DNA of 64,000 bases from Streptomyces justiciae (lineage in GTDB: Bacteria; Actinomycetota; Actinomycetes; Streptomycetales; Streptomycetaceae): contig NZ_JADDXU010000007.1 of NCBI RefSeq assembly GCF_015163075.1, forward strand, positions 1 through 64,000, in the 5' to 3' direction. The notes beneath the pieces were generated by a model. That model was not told the DNA's origin. It saw only the letters and a program-made list of their open reading frames with translations, and searched no databases. A program made the translations under genes and the position numbers. Below, piece by piece: positions 8,641 to 18,024 of this stretch. Position 1 is the stretch's first letter. Each line of letters opens with the position of its first letter.

Positions 8641-10308
8641 CTACGTCGCCCGCCAAGTCGTCAGGTCCGCCAGCACAGAGCTGATGCCGGGATCGTCCCA
8701 CAGTGCGGTGTTCTTCACCTGGATCACGAGCAGCGCGATGTCCCCGGAGCTGTGCTTGATGCAGAACTCGGTGCCGGCCGCCGCCCCGGCCAGCGAGATG
8801 CTGTGATGCTTGGCGGCTTTCTCCCCTTTGAGGAAGAAGCGGCAGTCGTCGTAGGTCGTGCCCGGATCTCCGGGCATCGCCATGATCGCGCTGGTGTCAC
8901 TCTCCAGCGCGCAGCCGATTTTCTTGCAGGTGAAGCGGATGTCCCCCTTGCGGTCGTCGCGCGCCTCCGGCTCGTCGACGTGGAGGTACAGGGAGTTCTT
9001 CTCGTCCAGGTACAGGGGGTAGCCCAGCGGTCTCGCGGTCGGTTTCGCGGCCGCCGTCGCGGTGGGACCCGACGACTGCGCTGTCCCGCCGCCGCCCGTC
9101 GCGCCCACCCCCGCTGCCGACGACGATCCAGCCGGCTGTCCGGACGCCTTCGTGTCCGGCGTCGAGGAAGAGGCCGAGTCCCGGTCGCGGGTGTCGTCCG
9201 CGTTCTGGCGGGCCTGCCACACCAGCCCGGTGATCAGCAGCGCGCCCGCGGTCACCCCGGCCGCCGTGCCCAGAGCGACACGGCGCCGTCGCTTCTTCCG
9301 CGGCTCCGGCGCTACCGGGACCGTCGACCGCACCGGCGCGATCAGCGGCTGGGTGTGCGCCGCCGTGCGCAACGGCGTCGTGTGCGCCGGTGCCGGGTCG
9401 GGGACCGGTTCCGGGATCGTCGTCTCGGGGCCCGTGACCTCGCGCCAGACCGCCGGACCCCCGCCCGTGTCGGCTGCTCCGTCGAGCCGCCCGCGGCACC
9501 ACTCGACGATCTCCGCCAGCGTGGCCCGCTCTGCCGGATCGGCGGCGAGGCACCGGGAGAGCAGTGGGCGCAGTGGCTCCGGCAGGCGGGAGAGGTCGGG
9601 TGCGGAGTGGACGATGCGGTAGAGGACGGTGGCGGCAGGACCGTTGCCGTACAGCGGCTCGCCCAGGGCCGCGAACGCCGCCGTCTGGCCGAGCGCGAAG
9701 ACGTCGGTGGCCGGTGTGATGTCCCCCGCGACGGCCTGTTCCGGCGCCATGAACTGCGGTGTGCCGATCGCGGCGGCGCCGGTCGCCGTGTACGCCGTGA
9801 GGTCGGCCGCCAGCGAGATGCCGAAGTCGATGACACGGGGGCCGTCGGCGGCCAGCAGCACGTTGGACGGCTTCAGGTCGCGGTGCACGATCCCGGCGGC
9901 ATGGATGGCCTGCAGCGCCTCGGCCACGCCTGCCATCAGCCACAGCACGGCCGGGACCGGCAGCGGACCCCGCCGGTGCACGGCCTCCGCCAGCGAGGGT
10001 CCGGGGACGTAGAGCGTGGCGAGCCAGGGCGGCGTGCCGTCGGCGTCGGCGTCGATCAGCTCGGCGGTGTAGGCACCCCGTACCCGCTGGGCCGCCTTGA
10101 TCTCGCGGCCGAAGCGCCGCCGGAAGTCCGGGTCGTCGGCGAGTTCGGGGCGTACGACCTTGATCGCCACGGGCCTGCCGCCCGCGGTGTGGGAGAGGTA
10201 AACCCGGCCCATGCCGCCGGCACCGAGCCGGGCGGCGAGACGGTAGCCGGCGATCACGGGCGGATCGTCCACCTGGAGTGGCTGGAACACCTCAGCCGCG
10301 TCGTTCAC
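8641..10308 (-). CDS. Transmembrane Ser/Thr protein kinase (PknB-like)
   Basis: A 555-residue Hanks-type kinase. The kinase domain (about residues 20-275) shows the glycine loop LGAGGMGRVYL, the catalytic Lys in VAIKVV, HRDLKPSN, DFG in VIDFGIS and a FMAPEQ activation-segment end. A Pro/Thr-rich linker leads to a basic stop and one membrane helix (VALGTAAGVTAGALLITGLVW, with a short break near 370-390). The C-terminal 150 residues are outside and contain a small Cys-containing domain that may sense a signal. I prefer the GTG at 10308, which has AGGGGG just upstream; an in-frame ATG at 10365 is the alternative. It stands alone, so its targets are unknown. Confidence 0.88.
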   Translation of the reverse strand: MNDAAEVFQPLQVDDPPVIAGYRLAARLGAGGMGRVYLSHTAGGRPVAIKVVRPELADDPDFRRRFGREIKAAQRVRGAYTAELIDADADGTPPWLATLYVPGPSLAEAVHRRGPLPVPAVLWLMAGVAEALQAIHAAGIVHRDLKPSNVLLAADGPRVIDFGISLAADLTAYTATGAAAIGTPQFMAPEQAVAGDITPATDVFALGQTAAFAALGEPLYGNGPAATVLYRIVHSAPDLSRLPEPLRPLLSRCLAADPAERATLAEIVEWCRGRLDGAADTGGGPAVWREVTGPETTIPEPVPDPAPAHTTPLRTAAHTQPLIAPVRSTVPVAPEPRKKRRRRVALGTAAGVTAGALLITGLVWQARQNADDTRDRDSASSSTPDTKASGQPAGSSSAAGVGATGGGGTAQSSGPTATAAAKPTARPLGYPLYLDEKNSLYLHVDEPEARDDRKGDIRFTCKKIGCALESDTSAIMAMPGDPGTTYDDCRFFLKGEKAAKHHSISLAGAAAGTEFCIKHSSGDIALLVIQVKNTALWDDPGISSVLADLTTWRAT

Positions 10309-10554
10309 CGGTCCCCCTGTCCCCTGGTCCTCTGCTCCCCCTGTCGCGACGGTCCGATCAACCATGCGACAGCAGCAGCCTAAAGGGTTTTCTGTGACGG
10401 CCGGCCCCGACCGCCGATCGTCGACCACCCAGCCGACCTGGGCCGGGACCGGCGGCACTCCTCCTCAGCACCGGGGGCGGACGCGCTGGCCCTCCCCCTC
10501 TTGCCGCACAGGTGTTCCATCACGGACCCGCCCCTGCGTAGCCTCGATCGCACG

Positions 10555-11187
10555 ATGAACACGATTCCCGCACGCCTTGACCACCTCGTCCTCGCAACCC
10601 CCGACCTGGCGGCGACGGTCGCCGACTTCACCCGGCGTACGGGAGTGGCGCCCGCTCCCGGCGGGGTGCACGTCGGCCTGGGCACCCGCAACTTCCTGGT
10701 GTCGCTGGGCGGGACCAGCTATCTGGAGATCATCGGGCCCGATCCGGAGCAGCCGGAGCCCGCGGGACCGCGCCCCTTCGACGTCGACGCGATCAGCCGT
10801 GCGCGCACGGTCACCTGGGCGATCAGCCCGCCCGACCTGGACGCGGCGGTCGCGACCGCCCGGTCCCTGGGGTACGACCCCGGCGACGTCCACCCCATGA
10901 GCCGCCGCACCCCGGACGGCACGCTGCTGGCGTGGCGGTTGACGGACGGCGACACCCAACACCCTTCCGGGCTCGTGCCGTTCCTCATCGACTGGGGCAC
11001 CGCACGCCACCCGTCCGCCTCCGGCCTGCCCAGCACACCGCTCCTCGCGCTCGCGGCAACAGCACCCGACCCGGACGAGATCCAGCGTCTGCTCGCCACC
11101 CTGGACACCGAACTCCCGGTCACCGAGGGTCCGGTGGGACTCACGTTCACGGTGGACACCCCGCTGGGCCCGGTCACCTTCGAATAG
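10555..11187 (+). CDS. VOC-family (glyoxalase-like) protein
   Basis: A 210-residue protein of the vicinal-oxygen-chelate superfamily, glyoxalase-like subtype. It starts with the typical beta strand LDHLVLATPDLAATV and later has YLEIIGPDPEQP. Metal-ligand positions of true glyoxalases are not fully evident, so substrate and reaction are unknown; the family includes dioxygenases, isomerases and antibiotic-binding proteins. The ATG at 10555 gives the family-like N terminus. Its last three codons and stop form the first unit of a 35-bp tandem repeat running into the convergent methyltransferase gene. Confidence 0.75.
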   Translation: MNTIPARLDHLVLATPDLAATVADFTRRTGVAPAPGGVHVGLGTRNFLVSLGGTSYLEIIGPDPEQPEPAGPRPFDVDAISRARTVTWAISPPDLDAAVATARSLGYDPGDVHPMSRRTPDGTLLAWRLTDGDTQHPSGLVPFLIDWGTARHPSASGLPSTPLLALAATAPDPDEIQRLLATLDTELPVTEGPVGLTFTVDTPLGPVTFE

Positions 11188-11310
11188 CCCGACGCGCCGA
11201 TCAAACGGTCACCTTCGAACAACCCAACGCCCAGATCAAGCGGTCACCTTCAACCGACCGAACACGCCGATCAAGCGGTCCCTTCAACCGACCGAACGCA
11301 CCGCCATCAG
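11171..11310. repeat. 35-bp tandem repeat bridging two convergent gene ends
   Basis: Units at 11171-11205, 11206-11240 and 11241-11275 are each 35 bases, beginning CGGTCACCTTC; a fourth, with one base missing, starts at 11276. The first contains the stop codon of the VOC gene and the fourth covers the stop codon (11284-11286) of the methyltransferase gene. The repeat length is not a multiple of three. Confidence 0.9.
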
Positions 11311-11865
11311 CAACCCGCTCGCCCACGCCAGCCGGACGGTACGGAACTCCTCGCGCCCCTCCAGATCGGCCAACAGGCGGACGACAGACGCCTCGTGGCC
11401 CTCGGGCCAGCCGGGCTGCGGGTCGAGGTCGTCGATCAGATACGTGCCGCCGGGGGCGACCAGGCCCAGGGCCCGGTCCAGGTGGGTGAACTTGCCGGGC
11501 CAGGTGTCCGCGAAGACCAGGTCGAAGGGCTCCCCGGCGTACTCCTCCAGCCACGCCCCACCGTCCCCGGTCACGAACGTGACCCGCGGATCGGCGCCCA
11601 ACTCCCCCCGGGCGACGGCCTGGTGACCGGCGTCGAGTTCGACGCTGACGAGCCGGGCGTCCGGGCTCATCCCGCTCAGCAGCCAGGCCGTGCCCTCCCC
11701 CACCCCGGTGCCGAGTTCGAGGACGCGGCCCGCGGGACGGCTCGCCGCGAGCGCCGCGAGAAGACTTCCCGTGCGTTCCTCGCAGGACATCGTGAACCCG
11801 GCCTCGCTGGCTCGGGCACGCAAGGCGGTCAGGGCAGGGGGAAAGCGGTTCGGGGTGTCGTCCAT
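11284..11865 (-). CDS. Class I SAM-dependent O-methyltransferase-like protein
   Basis: A 193-residue Rossmann-fold methyltransferase. The SAM-binding glycine motif is VLELGTGVGEGTAWLL (about residues 48-63), followed by the acidic ribose-binding residue in LVSVELDAG and FDLVFADTWPGK, where the Asp is typical of small-molecule O-methyltransferases. The start at 11865 removes a 29-codon extension with no conservation signal. The final codons lie within a tandem repeat, so the C terminus may vary between strains. The methyl acceptor is unknown. Confidence 0.82.
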   Translation of the reverse strand: MDDTPNRFPPALTALRARASEAGFTMSCEERTGSLLAALAASRPAGRVLELGTGVGEGTAWLLSGMSPDARLVSVELDAGHQAVARGELGADPRVTFVTGDGGAWLEEYAGEPFDLVFADTWPGKFTHLDRALGLVAPGGTYLIDDLDPQPGWPEGHEASVVRLLADLEGREEFRTVRLAWASGLLMAVRSVG

Positions 11866-11974
11866 CGCCCCATCATCCGAGGACCGCGCCGGCCCGGGCA
11901 ACGAGGATTCCCCGCACCGCGTGATGTCCGATTCCTTCAAGACCGCAGCCATGAGACCTGCCTACGGTGACCGC

Positions 11975-12379
11975 ATGACTCCACGATTCGACGCCATCGG
12001 CCTGATCGTCTCCGACATGGCCGCCTCGGTCGCCTTCTACCGCCGCCTCGGGTTCGCCTTCCCGGAAGGCTCGGAGGGCGAGCCGCACGTCGAGGCCCAA
12101 CTCCCAGGTGGACTACGTCTGTTGCTCGACACCGAGGCGACGGTCCGCTCCTTCCACGCCGGCTGGCGGCCACCGACCGGCGGCGACAGCCGCACCGGCC
12201 TCGCCCTGCGCTGCGACAGCCCGGCCGAGGTGGACACGGTCTACGAGGAGATGGTGAACGCCGGGCACCACGGCGAGCTCAAGCCCTGGGACGCCTTCTG
12301 GGGTCAGCGCTACGCGACCTTGCACGACCCGGACGGCAACGGCGTCGACCTGTTCGCCCCGCTACCGGCGGCCCAGTAG
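11975..12379 (+). CDS. VOC-family protein (glyoxalase/bleomycin-resistance-like)
   Basis: A 134-residue single-module VOC protein. It shows the paired pattern DAIGLIVSDMAASVAFYRRL at the start and YATLHDPDGNGVDLF at the end; the latter contains the D-P-x-G-N-x-V/I-D/E signature of the family. Dimers of such small proteins bind metals or small hydrophobic ligands; the actual substrate is not deducible. It overlaps the convergent AraC-type gene by 18 bases. Confidence 0.85.
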   Translation: MTPRFDAIGLIVSDMAASVAFYRRLGFAFPEGSEGEPHVEAQLPGGLRLLLDTEATVRSFHAGWRPPTGGDSRTGLALRCDSPAEVDTVYEEMVNAGHHGELKPWDAFWGQRYATLHDPDGNGVDLFAPLPAAQ

Positions 12380-13048
12380 CTCCCCGAGCGGCACCCCCGC
12401 CAACTCCCGTACGTCCCGGGCGAGATGAGCCTGGTCGGCGTACCCGGCACAGGCCGCCGTCTCGGCGTACGACACTCCGCGCCGGGCCAACCGCAACGCC
12501 CGCTGGAGCCGCAGCACCCGGCCCAGCGTCTTGGGCCCGTACCCGAACGCGACGAGGCACCGCCGGTGCAACTGACGCGCCCCGAGGCCGAGTCGATCAG
12601 CCGTGGCGGCGACGGGCCGCCCCGCATCAAGGGCGTCCACGACCTCCCCCAGCAACGGATCGGGGGCATCGACATCGGCCGCCAGCCCCAGCGCCACCTC
12701 TTCGAGCCCGCGCGCGGGATCGGCCGCGGCGTTCACGCGCGAGGTGAGCTGCCGTACCCGGGCGGCGGACCACAGGTCGGCAAGTTCGACCCGCCGGTTG
12801 AGCACCTCAGGGGCGGGGACACCGAGGAGGGTGGGCGCAGTACCGGGAAAGAACCGAACCCCGGCCCAGCCACTCCGCTCACCCCCGGTGACGAACGCAC
12901 GCGTATCGGGCCCGGCGACGAGCAGCCGCCCGTCGTGCCAGAGCAGATCCATACAGCCGTCGGGGAGTACACGACCAGGCTGGCGCGGGGACGGAGTACT
13001 GGTCCACACAACGGAGCCGGGAAGCCGTCCAGTTCTCTCCGCGTACAT
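12362..13048 (-). CDS. AraC-family transcriptional regulator
   Basis: A 228-residue regulator. The N-terminal half is a small beta-rich domain seen in many actinobacterial AraC proteins (it contains LPDGCMDLLWHDGRLLVAGP). The C-terminal half carries two helix-turn-helix units; ATADRLGLGARQLHRRC and YAETAACAGYADQAHLARDV are the two recognition regions. I chose the ATG at 13048; a longer frame upstream is low in conserved character and runs through an intergenic repeat. It could control the convergent VOC gene, but there is no direct evidence. Confidence 0.82.
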   Translation of the reverse strand: MYAERTGRLPGSVVWTSTPSPRQPGRVLPDGCMDLLWHDGRLLVAGPDTRAFVTGGERSGWAGVRFFPGTAPTLLGVPAPEVLNRRVELADLWSAARVRQLTSRVNAAADPARGLEEVALGLAADVDAPDPLLGEVVDALDAGRPVAATADRLGLGARQLHRRCLVAFGYGPKTLGRVLRLQRALRLARRGVSYAETAACAGYADQAHLARDVRELAGVPLGELLGRR

Positions 13049-13075
13049 GAAGACAAGGCTACGGGTCACGCCCTC

Positions 13076-13149
13076 AAGGGGCGCGGGGCTGTGTCGATCT
13101 GCGGCTCCGCCGCGTGGGCGCGACCAGCCACAACGCACCCGCACCCGAC
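13076..13149. repeat. Dispersed intergenic repeat, copy A
   Basis: Begins AAGGGGCGCGGGGCTGTGTC and contains a hairpin GCGGC-TCC-GCCGC (13101-13113). Related copies occur at 17940 and, inverted, at 31250. It fills most of the gap between two same-strand AraC genes, at the 3' end of the second. Confidence 0.8.
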
Positions 13150-13157
13150 AACGGCCC

Positions 13158-14093
13158 CTACGCCCCCCTCCCCCGATGCTCCTGAGGACTGACCCCGTAA
13201 ACCCTCTTGAACGCACTCGACAGAGCGAACGCACTCCCGTACCCCACCTGCCGAGCGATCGCCTCCAACGTCGCGTCCCCCTCCCGCAACCGATCCGCCG
13301 CCAACGCCAGCCGCCATCCCGTCAGATACGTCATCGGCGGCTCCCCCACCAGCTCCGTGAACCGCCGCCCCAGCGCCGCCCGCGAAACCCCCGCCTTCGC
13401 CGCGAGTGACGCGACCGTCCACGGATGGGCGGGATCGTCCTGGAGGAGCCGCAGCACCCGCCCCACGACAGGGTCCGCCAGCGCCCGGTACCAGCCGGGT
13501 GCCGACGCCTCCGGGCGGGAGAACCAGGCGCGCAGCGCGGCGATGACGAGCAGGTCGAGGAGGCGGTCCAGGACGACTTCCTGGCCGGGTTCGTCGCGGA
13601 CGATTTCCGTCATGAGGAGCGGTGTGAGCGGGCAGTCCCACACCTCCGGGGTGAGCGTCAGCAGCGGCGGCAGCACGTCCAGCAGGCGTCCGCTGACCTC
13701 GCCCTGCCACAGATACGTGCCGATCAGCATCACGGCCGACCCGTCGAGCCGGTCGCCCCAGGTGCGGACGCCGAGGTCCATGACGCCGTTGAGCGAACGC
13801 CCGTCGGGATAGCGGCACTCCGCACCGGGCAGGATCAGCGCCTGCGGCTCGGTCCCGGGGTCGTCGGCGCAGGTGTACGGGTCGGGGCCGCGGGCGATGG
13901 CGAGGTCCCCGGCGCGCAGCCGGACCCTGTCTCCCGCGTCCGGCATGACCCACGCCTCGCCGCGGACCATGAGCATGACGGTGAGCGGGGCGCGGTCCTC
14001 GATGCGCACGCTCCAGGGCGGTTCGAAGCACGCCCGGATCATGAAGGCGCCCCGCGCGCGGGGCCCTTCGAGGAGGCCTGCGAGAGCGTCCAT
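13158..14093 (-). CDS. AraC-family transcriptional regulator with cupin domain
   Basis: A 311-residue regulator. The N-terminal part (about 1-190) is a cupin-like effector domain typical of the AraC_binding_6-type group. The C-terminal 100 residues hold the double helix-turn-helix: TVASLAAKAGVSRAALGRRF and ATLEAIARQVGYGSAFALSS, then the family end FKRVYGVSPQEHR. It is divergent from the NmrA-like reductase gene at 14175 with an 81-base gap, a common arrangement for a regulator and its target oxidoreductase. That link is inferred. Confidence 0.9.
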   Translation of the reverse strand: MDALAGLLEGPRARGAFMIRACFEPPWSVRIEDRAPLTVMLMVRGEAWVMPDAGDRVRLRAGDLAIARGPDPYTCADDPGTEPQALILPGAECRYPDGRSLNGVMDLGVRTWGDRLDGSAVMLIGTYLWQGEVSGRLLDVLPPLLTLTPEVWDCPLTPLLMTEIVRDEPGQEVVLDRLLDLLVIAALRAWFSRPEASAPGWYRALADPVVGRVLRLLQDDPAHPWTVASLAAKAGVSRAALGRRFTELVGEPPMTYLTGWRLALAADRLREGDATLEAIARQVGYGSAFALSSAFKRVYGVSPQEHRGRGA

Positions 14094-14174
14094 GGCGTCA
14101 GCGTAGACGCCCGCGCATGGGAATGAGCCGTTCAGCGATGGGGTCCTGGCGGGCGCGGGCGTTGACTCGAAGGC

Positions 14175-14999
14175 ATGACGCAGAACGCGAAGAACATGAC
14201 TGTGATGGTGACCGGTGCCTCGGGTCGTACGGGGAGCCGGGTGGCGCGGGCGGTGCAGGCGGCCGGACTGGAGGTGCGGGCCGCGTCCCGGGCCCGGGGC
14301 TTCGACTGGGAGGACCCGACGACCTGGGCCGACGCCCTGCGGGACGCGGACGCGGCGTATCTCGTGTACCCGTCCGACGTGGGCGCCCCGGCGGCGACCG
14401 AGGGGGTCGGGGCGCTGGCGCGGGAGGCCGTGGGGCTCGGGGTGCGGAGGCTGGTGCTGCTGTCCGCGCGGGGCGAGGAGCAGGCGGTGGCGACCGAGGA
14501 GGCGTTCAAGGTGTCGGGGGCGGACTGGACCGTCGTACAGGCGTCGTGGTTCTCGCAGAACTTCAGCGAGGGGCCGCTGGTGGAGGAGTTGCGGCGGGGC
14601 GGGCTGGCGTTTCCGGCGGGTGAGGTGCGGGAGCCGTTCATCGATGTGCGGGACATCGCGGACGTGGTGGCGACGGTGCTGACGTCCGGGGAGCGGTACG
14701 TGGGGCGGTCGGTGGAGGTGACGGGGCCTCGGTTGCTGTCGTTCCGGGAGGCGGTCGCGGAGATCGGGGCGGCGACCGGGCGGGAGCTGACGTACACGCC
14801 GGTTCCGGCGGACGCCTATGGGGAGGCGCTCGCCGGGTTCGGGGTGCCCGCCGAGGAGGCGGAGTTCCTGGTGGAGGTCTTCGAGGGGCTGCTCGACGGG
14901 CGGAACGCGCGGGTGACGGACGGAGTGCGCGAGGTGCTGGGGCGGGCGCCGCGGGACTTCGCGGAGTTCGTACGGGAGTCCACGGCGGCCTGGGTGTAG
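14175..14999 (+). CDS. NmrA-like NAD(P)H-binding protein
   Basis: A 274-residue atypical short-chain dehydrogenase. The dinucleotide-binding motif VMVTGASGRTGSRVARAVQ is at residues about 10-28. Then follow a short Rossmann fold and the C-terminal region seen in NmrA/azoreductase-like and ergot-alkaloid-type proteins. No SDR catalytic Tyr-x3-Lys is obvious, as in many NmrA sensors, so it may sense NADP(H) or reduce an unidentified substrate. It is divergent from an AraC-type regulator and convergent with the YihY gene three bases away. Confidence 0.85.
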   Translation: MTQNAKNMTVMVTGASGRTGSRVARAVQAAGLEVRAASRARGFDWEDPTTWADALRDADAAYLVYPSDVGAPAATEGVGALAREAVGLGVRRLVLLSARGEEQAVATEEAFKVSGADWTVVQASWFSQNFSEGPLVEELRRGGLAFPAGEVREPFIDVRDIADVVATVLTSGERYVGRSVEVTGPRLLSFREAVAEIGAATGRELTYTPVPADAYGEALAGFGVPAEEAEFLVEVFEGLLDGRNARVTDGVREVLGRAPRDFAEFVRESTAAWV

Positions 15000-15002
15000 G
15001 GG

Positions 15003-16154
15003 CTACGGACCGTCGGGCGACTTGTGCGGCGGGTGGGTGCTCTTCACATGGGTGCGCAGTCTGGACGTCACGTCCTCCGGCGGGAGGAAGCGGGACCACC
15101 GCTCGGGGAACTCGGACGGCATGTCCGGGTCGTCGGGGTCGTCCGGGTCGATCTCCCGGTGGGCGGTGGCCCGGGCCACGTACTCGGCGACCTGCGCCTC
15201 GCGGATGCGTTCGTTCGCGGCGCGGGCGGCCGCGGTGGCGGCGGCCGGCCAGACGCGGTCGATGGCGGCGTTGACGGCGGCCCCGACGAGGACGGCGAAG
15301 GCGGAGACGCCGATCCAGAGCATGACGGCGACGGCGGCGGCGAGCGAGCCGTAGATCGAGGCGCCCTCGATGGTGTTGGTGAGGTAGATGCGCAGCAGGA
15401 AGCTGCCCAGCACCCACATGGCGAGGGCGACGAGGGAGCCGGGGACGTCCTCGATCCAGGGCGACCGGACGGGGACCGAGACGTGGTAGAGCGTGGTCAG
15501 GAAGGCGATGGACAGCACGATGACCACAGGCCAGTACAGGACCTGGACGACCGTCGCCGACCAGGGCACGATCCGGACGACCGCGTCGGGGCCCGCGACC
15601 ATCAGCGGCAGCGCGATCGAGCCGATCACCAGGGCGGCGAGGAAGAGGAGGAAGGCGACCACGCGGGTCTTGACGATGCCGCGGACGCCGTCGAGGCCGT
15701 ACATGACGGTGATGGTGTCGATGAAGACGTTCACCGCGCGCGAGCCGGACCACAGGGCGAAGAGGAAGCCTATCGAGATGACGTCGGGCCGGCCGCCCTT
15801 CATGACGTCGTCGAGGATCGGCTGGGCGATCTGCCGGACGCCCTTGTCGGAGAGGACCGTGCGGGAGGCCTCCAGGAGGTTGGCCTCCAGGCTGCTGATG
15901 GAGTCGGTGCCGGTCCAGTCGTCGACGTAGCCGAGCAGGCCGATCATGCTGAGCAGCAGCGGCGGCACGGACAGCAGGGTGAAGAAGGCGGCCTCGGCGG
16001 CGAGGCCGAGGATGCGGTACTCCATGCAGGAGTTGACGGTGTCCTTGATCAGCAGCCAGGCGGTCCTGCGCTTGGAGACGTTCCGGTAGAGGGCACGCGC
16101 CCGGTGGAGACGGCCGGAGGGGGGCCGCTGAGGGGATTCACTTGCTGGCTGCAC
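15003..16154 (-). CDS. YihY/BrkB-family inner-membrane protein
   Basis: A 383-residue membrane protein with about six hydrophobic segments between residues 40 and 290. It has the family-typical first segment (AAEAAFFTLLSVPPLLLSMIG) and the internal pattern with LWIGVSAFAVLVGAAVNA. The C-terminal tail is cytoplasmic and very acidic near the end (DPDDPDDPD). Members were once called ribonuclease BN by mistake; their true role is not settled. The first 30 residues are basic. It ends three bases from the convergent NmrA-like gene. Confidence 0.88.
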   Translation of the reverse strand: MQPASESPQRPPSGRLHRARALYRNVSKRRTAWLLIKDTVNSCMEYRILGLAAEAAFFTLLSVPPLLLSMIGLLGYVDDWTGTDSISSLEANLLEASRTVLSDKGVRQIAQPILDDVMKGGRPDVISIGFLFALWSGSRAVNVFIDTITVMYGLDGVRGIVKTRVVAFLLFLAALVIGSIALPLMVAGPDAVVRIVPWSATVVQVLYWPVVIVLSIAFLTTLYHVSVPVRSPWIEDVPGSLVALAMWVLGSFLLRIYLTNTIEGASIYGSLAAAVAVMLWIGVSAFAVLVGAAVNAAIDRVWPAAATAAARAANERIREAQVAEYVARATAHREIDPDDPDDPDMPSEFPERWSRFLPPEDVTSRLRTHVKSTHPPHKSPDGP

Positions 16155-16302
16155 GACCTAACGGTATCCGCCGTACGAGGCTGCACTCATCCCCCACGGG
16201 CCCGCGGCCTCGGCGATTCAGGGCGTTTTCCTGTCATGTCCGCGTTGGTGGACGGTTCGACCACTCATGTGAACCGCTTGGCGGGGCGGTAAGTTCGCGG
16301 GT

Positions 16303-17937
16303 ATGGCAGGCAGCACCCACACCGTGACCAACCAGCCCCCGCCTCTGACCGGCCACGACGTCTTCACCGCCGACAAAGCCCTGGTCGCGGCCGTGGAGCG
16401 GCATGTGGAACCCGATGCCCTGGACGATGTGCGCGGTGAGCTGGAGGCCCTGGGCCGGGCCGCCGGATCGGCGCAGCTCCAGGAATGGGCCGTACAGGCC
16501 AACGACAACCCACCCCGTCTCAGGACCCACGACCGCTACGGTCACCGCGTCGACGAGGTCGACTTCCACCCCGCCTGGCACCGCCTCCTCGGCAAGGGCG
16601 TCGCGGCCGGCCTCACCGCCGCCTGGAACCGCCCGGCGGGCCATGTGCGTCGCGCGGCCGCGTTCCTGGTCTGGACGCAGGTCGACGCCGGCAACCTCTG
16701 CCCCCTGTCGATGACCCACGCCGCCGTACCCGCCCTGCGCCAGGAGCCCGCGCTGGCGGCGGAGTGGGAGCCCCGCCTCACGTCGATGGTCTACGACCGC
16801 GAACCGCGTCCCGCGCACCTGAAGGCCGGTGCACTCTTCGGGATGGCGATGACGGAGAAGCAGGGCGGCAGCGACGTACGCGCGAACACGACGACCGCGA
16901 CGCCGCTCGCGGAGGAGGGGACGTACGAGCTGACGGGCCACAAGTGGTTCTGCTCGGCGCCCATGTCCGACGGCTTCCTGGTGCTGGCCCAGGCCCCGGA
17001 GGGCCTCACCTGTCTTCTCCTCCCCCGCGTCCTGGAGGACGGCACCCGCAACACGTTCCGCATCCAGCGGCTGAAGGACAAGCTGGGCAACCGGTCCAAC
17101 GCCTCGGCGGAGGTGGAGTTCGACGGGACCTGGGCGCGCCGGGTGGGCGAGGAGGGGCGCGGGGTGCGGACCATCATCGAGATGGTCGCGGCGACCCGGC
17201 TCGACTGCGTCCTCGGCTCGGCGGGCCTGATGCGGCAGGCCGTGTCGCAGGCGATCCACCACTGCACGCACCGCGCGGCGTTCGGAGGAAAGCTGGTCGA
17301 CAAGCCGCTGATGCGCAACGTCCTGGCCGACCTCGCGCTGGAGTCCGAGGCGGCGACCACACTCGCGCTGCGCCTTGCGGCAGCGTACGACGACGGCGGC
17401 GAGCAGGAGCGCGCGTTCCTGCGGATCGCGGTCCCGGCCGCCAAGTACTGGGTGACGAAACGCTGCGCCCCGCTGGTCGTGGAGGCCGCCGAGTGCCTGG
17501 GCGGCAACGGCTACGTGGAGGACTCCGGCCTCCCCCGCCTGGTCCGCGAGTCCCCGCTCAACTCCATCTGGGAAGGCGCGGGCAACGTCCAGGCGCTGGA
17601 CGTCCTCCGCGCACTGCAACGCGAACCGGCCGCCTTCAACGCCTACCTCCAGGAGATCGGCAGGTCCCGAGGCGCCGACCACCGCCTGGACACAGCGATC
17701 AAGAACCTCCTGACGGACCTGGCGGACCTGGACGGCATCGAGGCACGGGCACGCCGCCTGACGGAGAGGCTGGCACTGGTCCTGCAGGGTTCCCTGCTGG
17801 TCCGTTACGCCCCACCAGAGGTAGCAGACGCGTTCTGCGCCTCAAGATTGGGCGGCGACGCGGGCGCAACCTTCGGCACCCTGCCGGGAACGCTGGACTT
17901 GACGTCGGTAGTGAACAGGTCACGCCCACTGAACTGA
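16303..17937 (+). CDS. aidB: AidB-type acyl-CoA dehydrogenase family protein
   Basis: A 544-residue flavoprotein, almost the length of E. coli AidB (541). The signature MTEKQGGSDVRANTT (near residues 184-198) is specific to AidB within the acyl-CoA dehydrogenase superfamily. The C-terminal half has the FAD-binding helical domain with AECLGGNGYVEDSGLPRL and SIWEGAGNVQALDVLR. AidB is part of the adaptive response to alkylation in E. coli and binds DNA; in Streptomyces it may instead be a general flavoenzyme. No other alkylation-repair gene is beside it. A strong hairpin follows. Confidence 0.88.
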   Translation: MAGSTHTVTNQPPPLTGHDVFTADKALVAAVERHVEPDALDDVRGELEALGRAAGSAQLQEWAVQANDNPPRLRTHDRYGHRVDEVDFHPAWHRLLGKGVAAGLTAAWNRPAGHVRRAAAFLVWTQVDAGNLCPLSMTHAAVPALRQEPALAAEWEPRLTSMVYDREPRPAHLKAGALFGMAMTEKQGGSDVRANTTTATPLAEEGTYELTGHKWFCSAPMSDGFLVLAQAPEGLTCLLLPRVLEDGTRNTFRIQRLKDKLGNRSNASAEVEFDGTWARRVGEEGRGVRTIIEMVAATRLDCVLGSAGLMRQAVSQAIHHCTHRAAFGGKLVDKPLMRNVLADLALESEAATTLALRLAAAYDDGGEQERAFLRIAVPAAKYWVTKRCAPLVVEAAECLGGNGYVEDSGLPRLVRESPLNSIWEGAGNVQALDVLRALQREPAAFNAYLQEIGRSRGADHRLDTAIKNLLTDLADLDGIEARARRLTERLALVLQGSLLVRYAPPEVADAFCASRLGGDAGATFGTLPGTLDLTSVVNRSRPLN

Positions 17938-17939
17938 CC

Positions 17940-17990
17940 TAAAGGGGCGCGGGGAACTGCGCGACAAGCCACAACGAAACCCGCAGACGC
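17940..17990. repeat. Dispersed intergenic repeat, copy B (short variant)
   Basis: Begins AAAGGGGCGCGGGGAACTGC immediately after the aidB stop. It shares its first 14 bases and the ACAACG...CCCGCAG tail with copies A and C but lacks the central hairpin. Confidence 0.65.
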
Positions 17991-18024
17991 CAACGCACCT
18001 CAACCAGGCACCCCGAGCCGCGGC

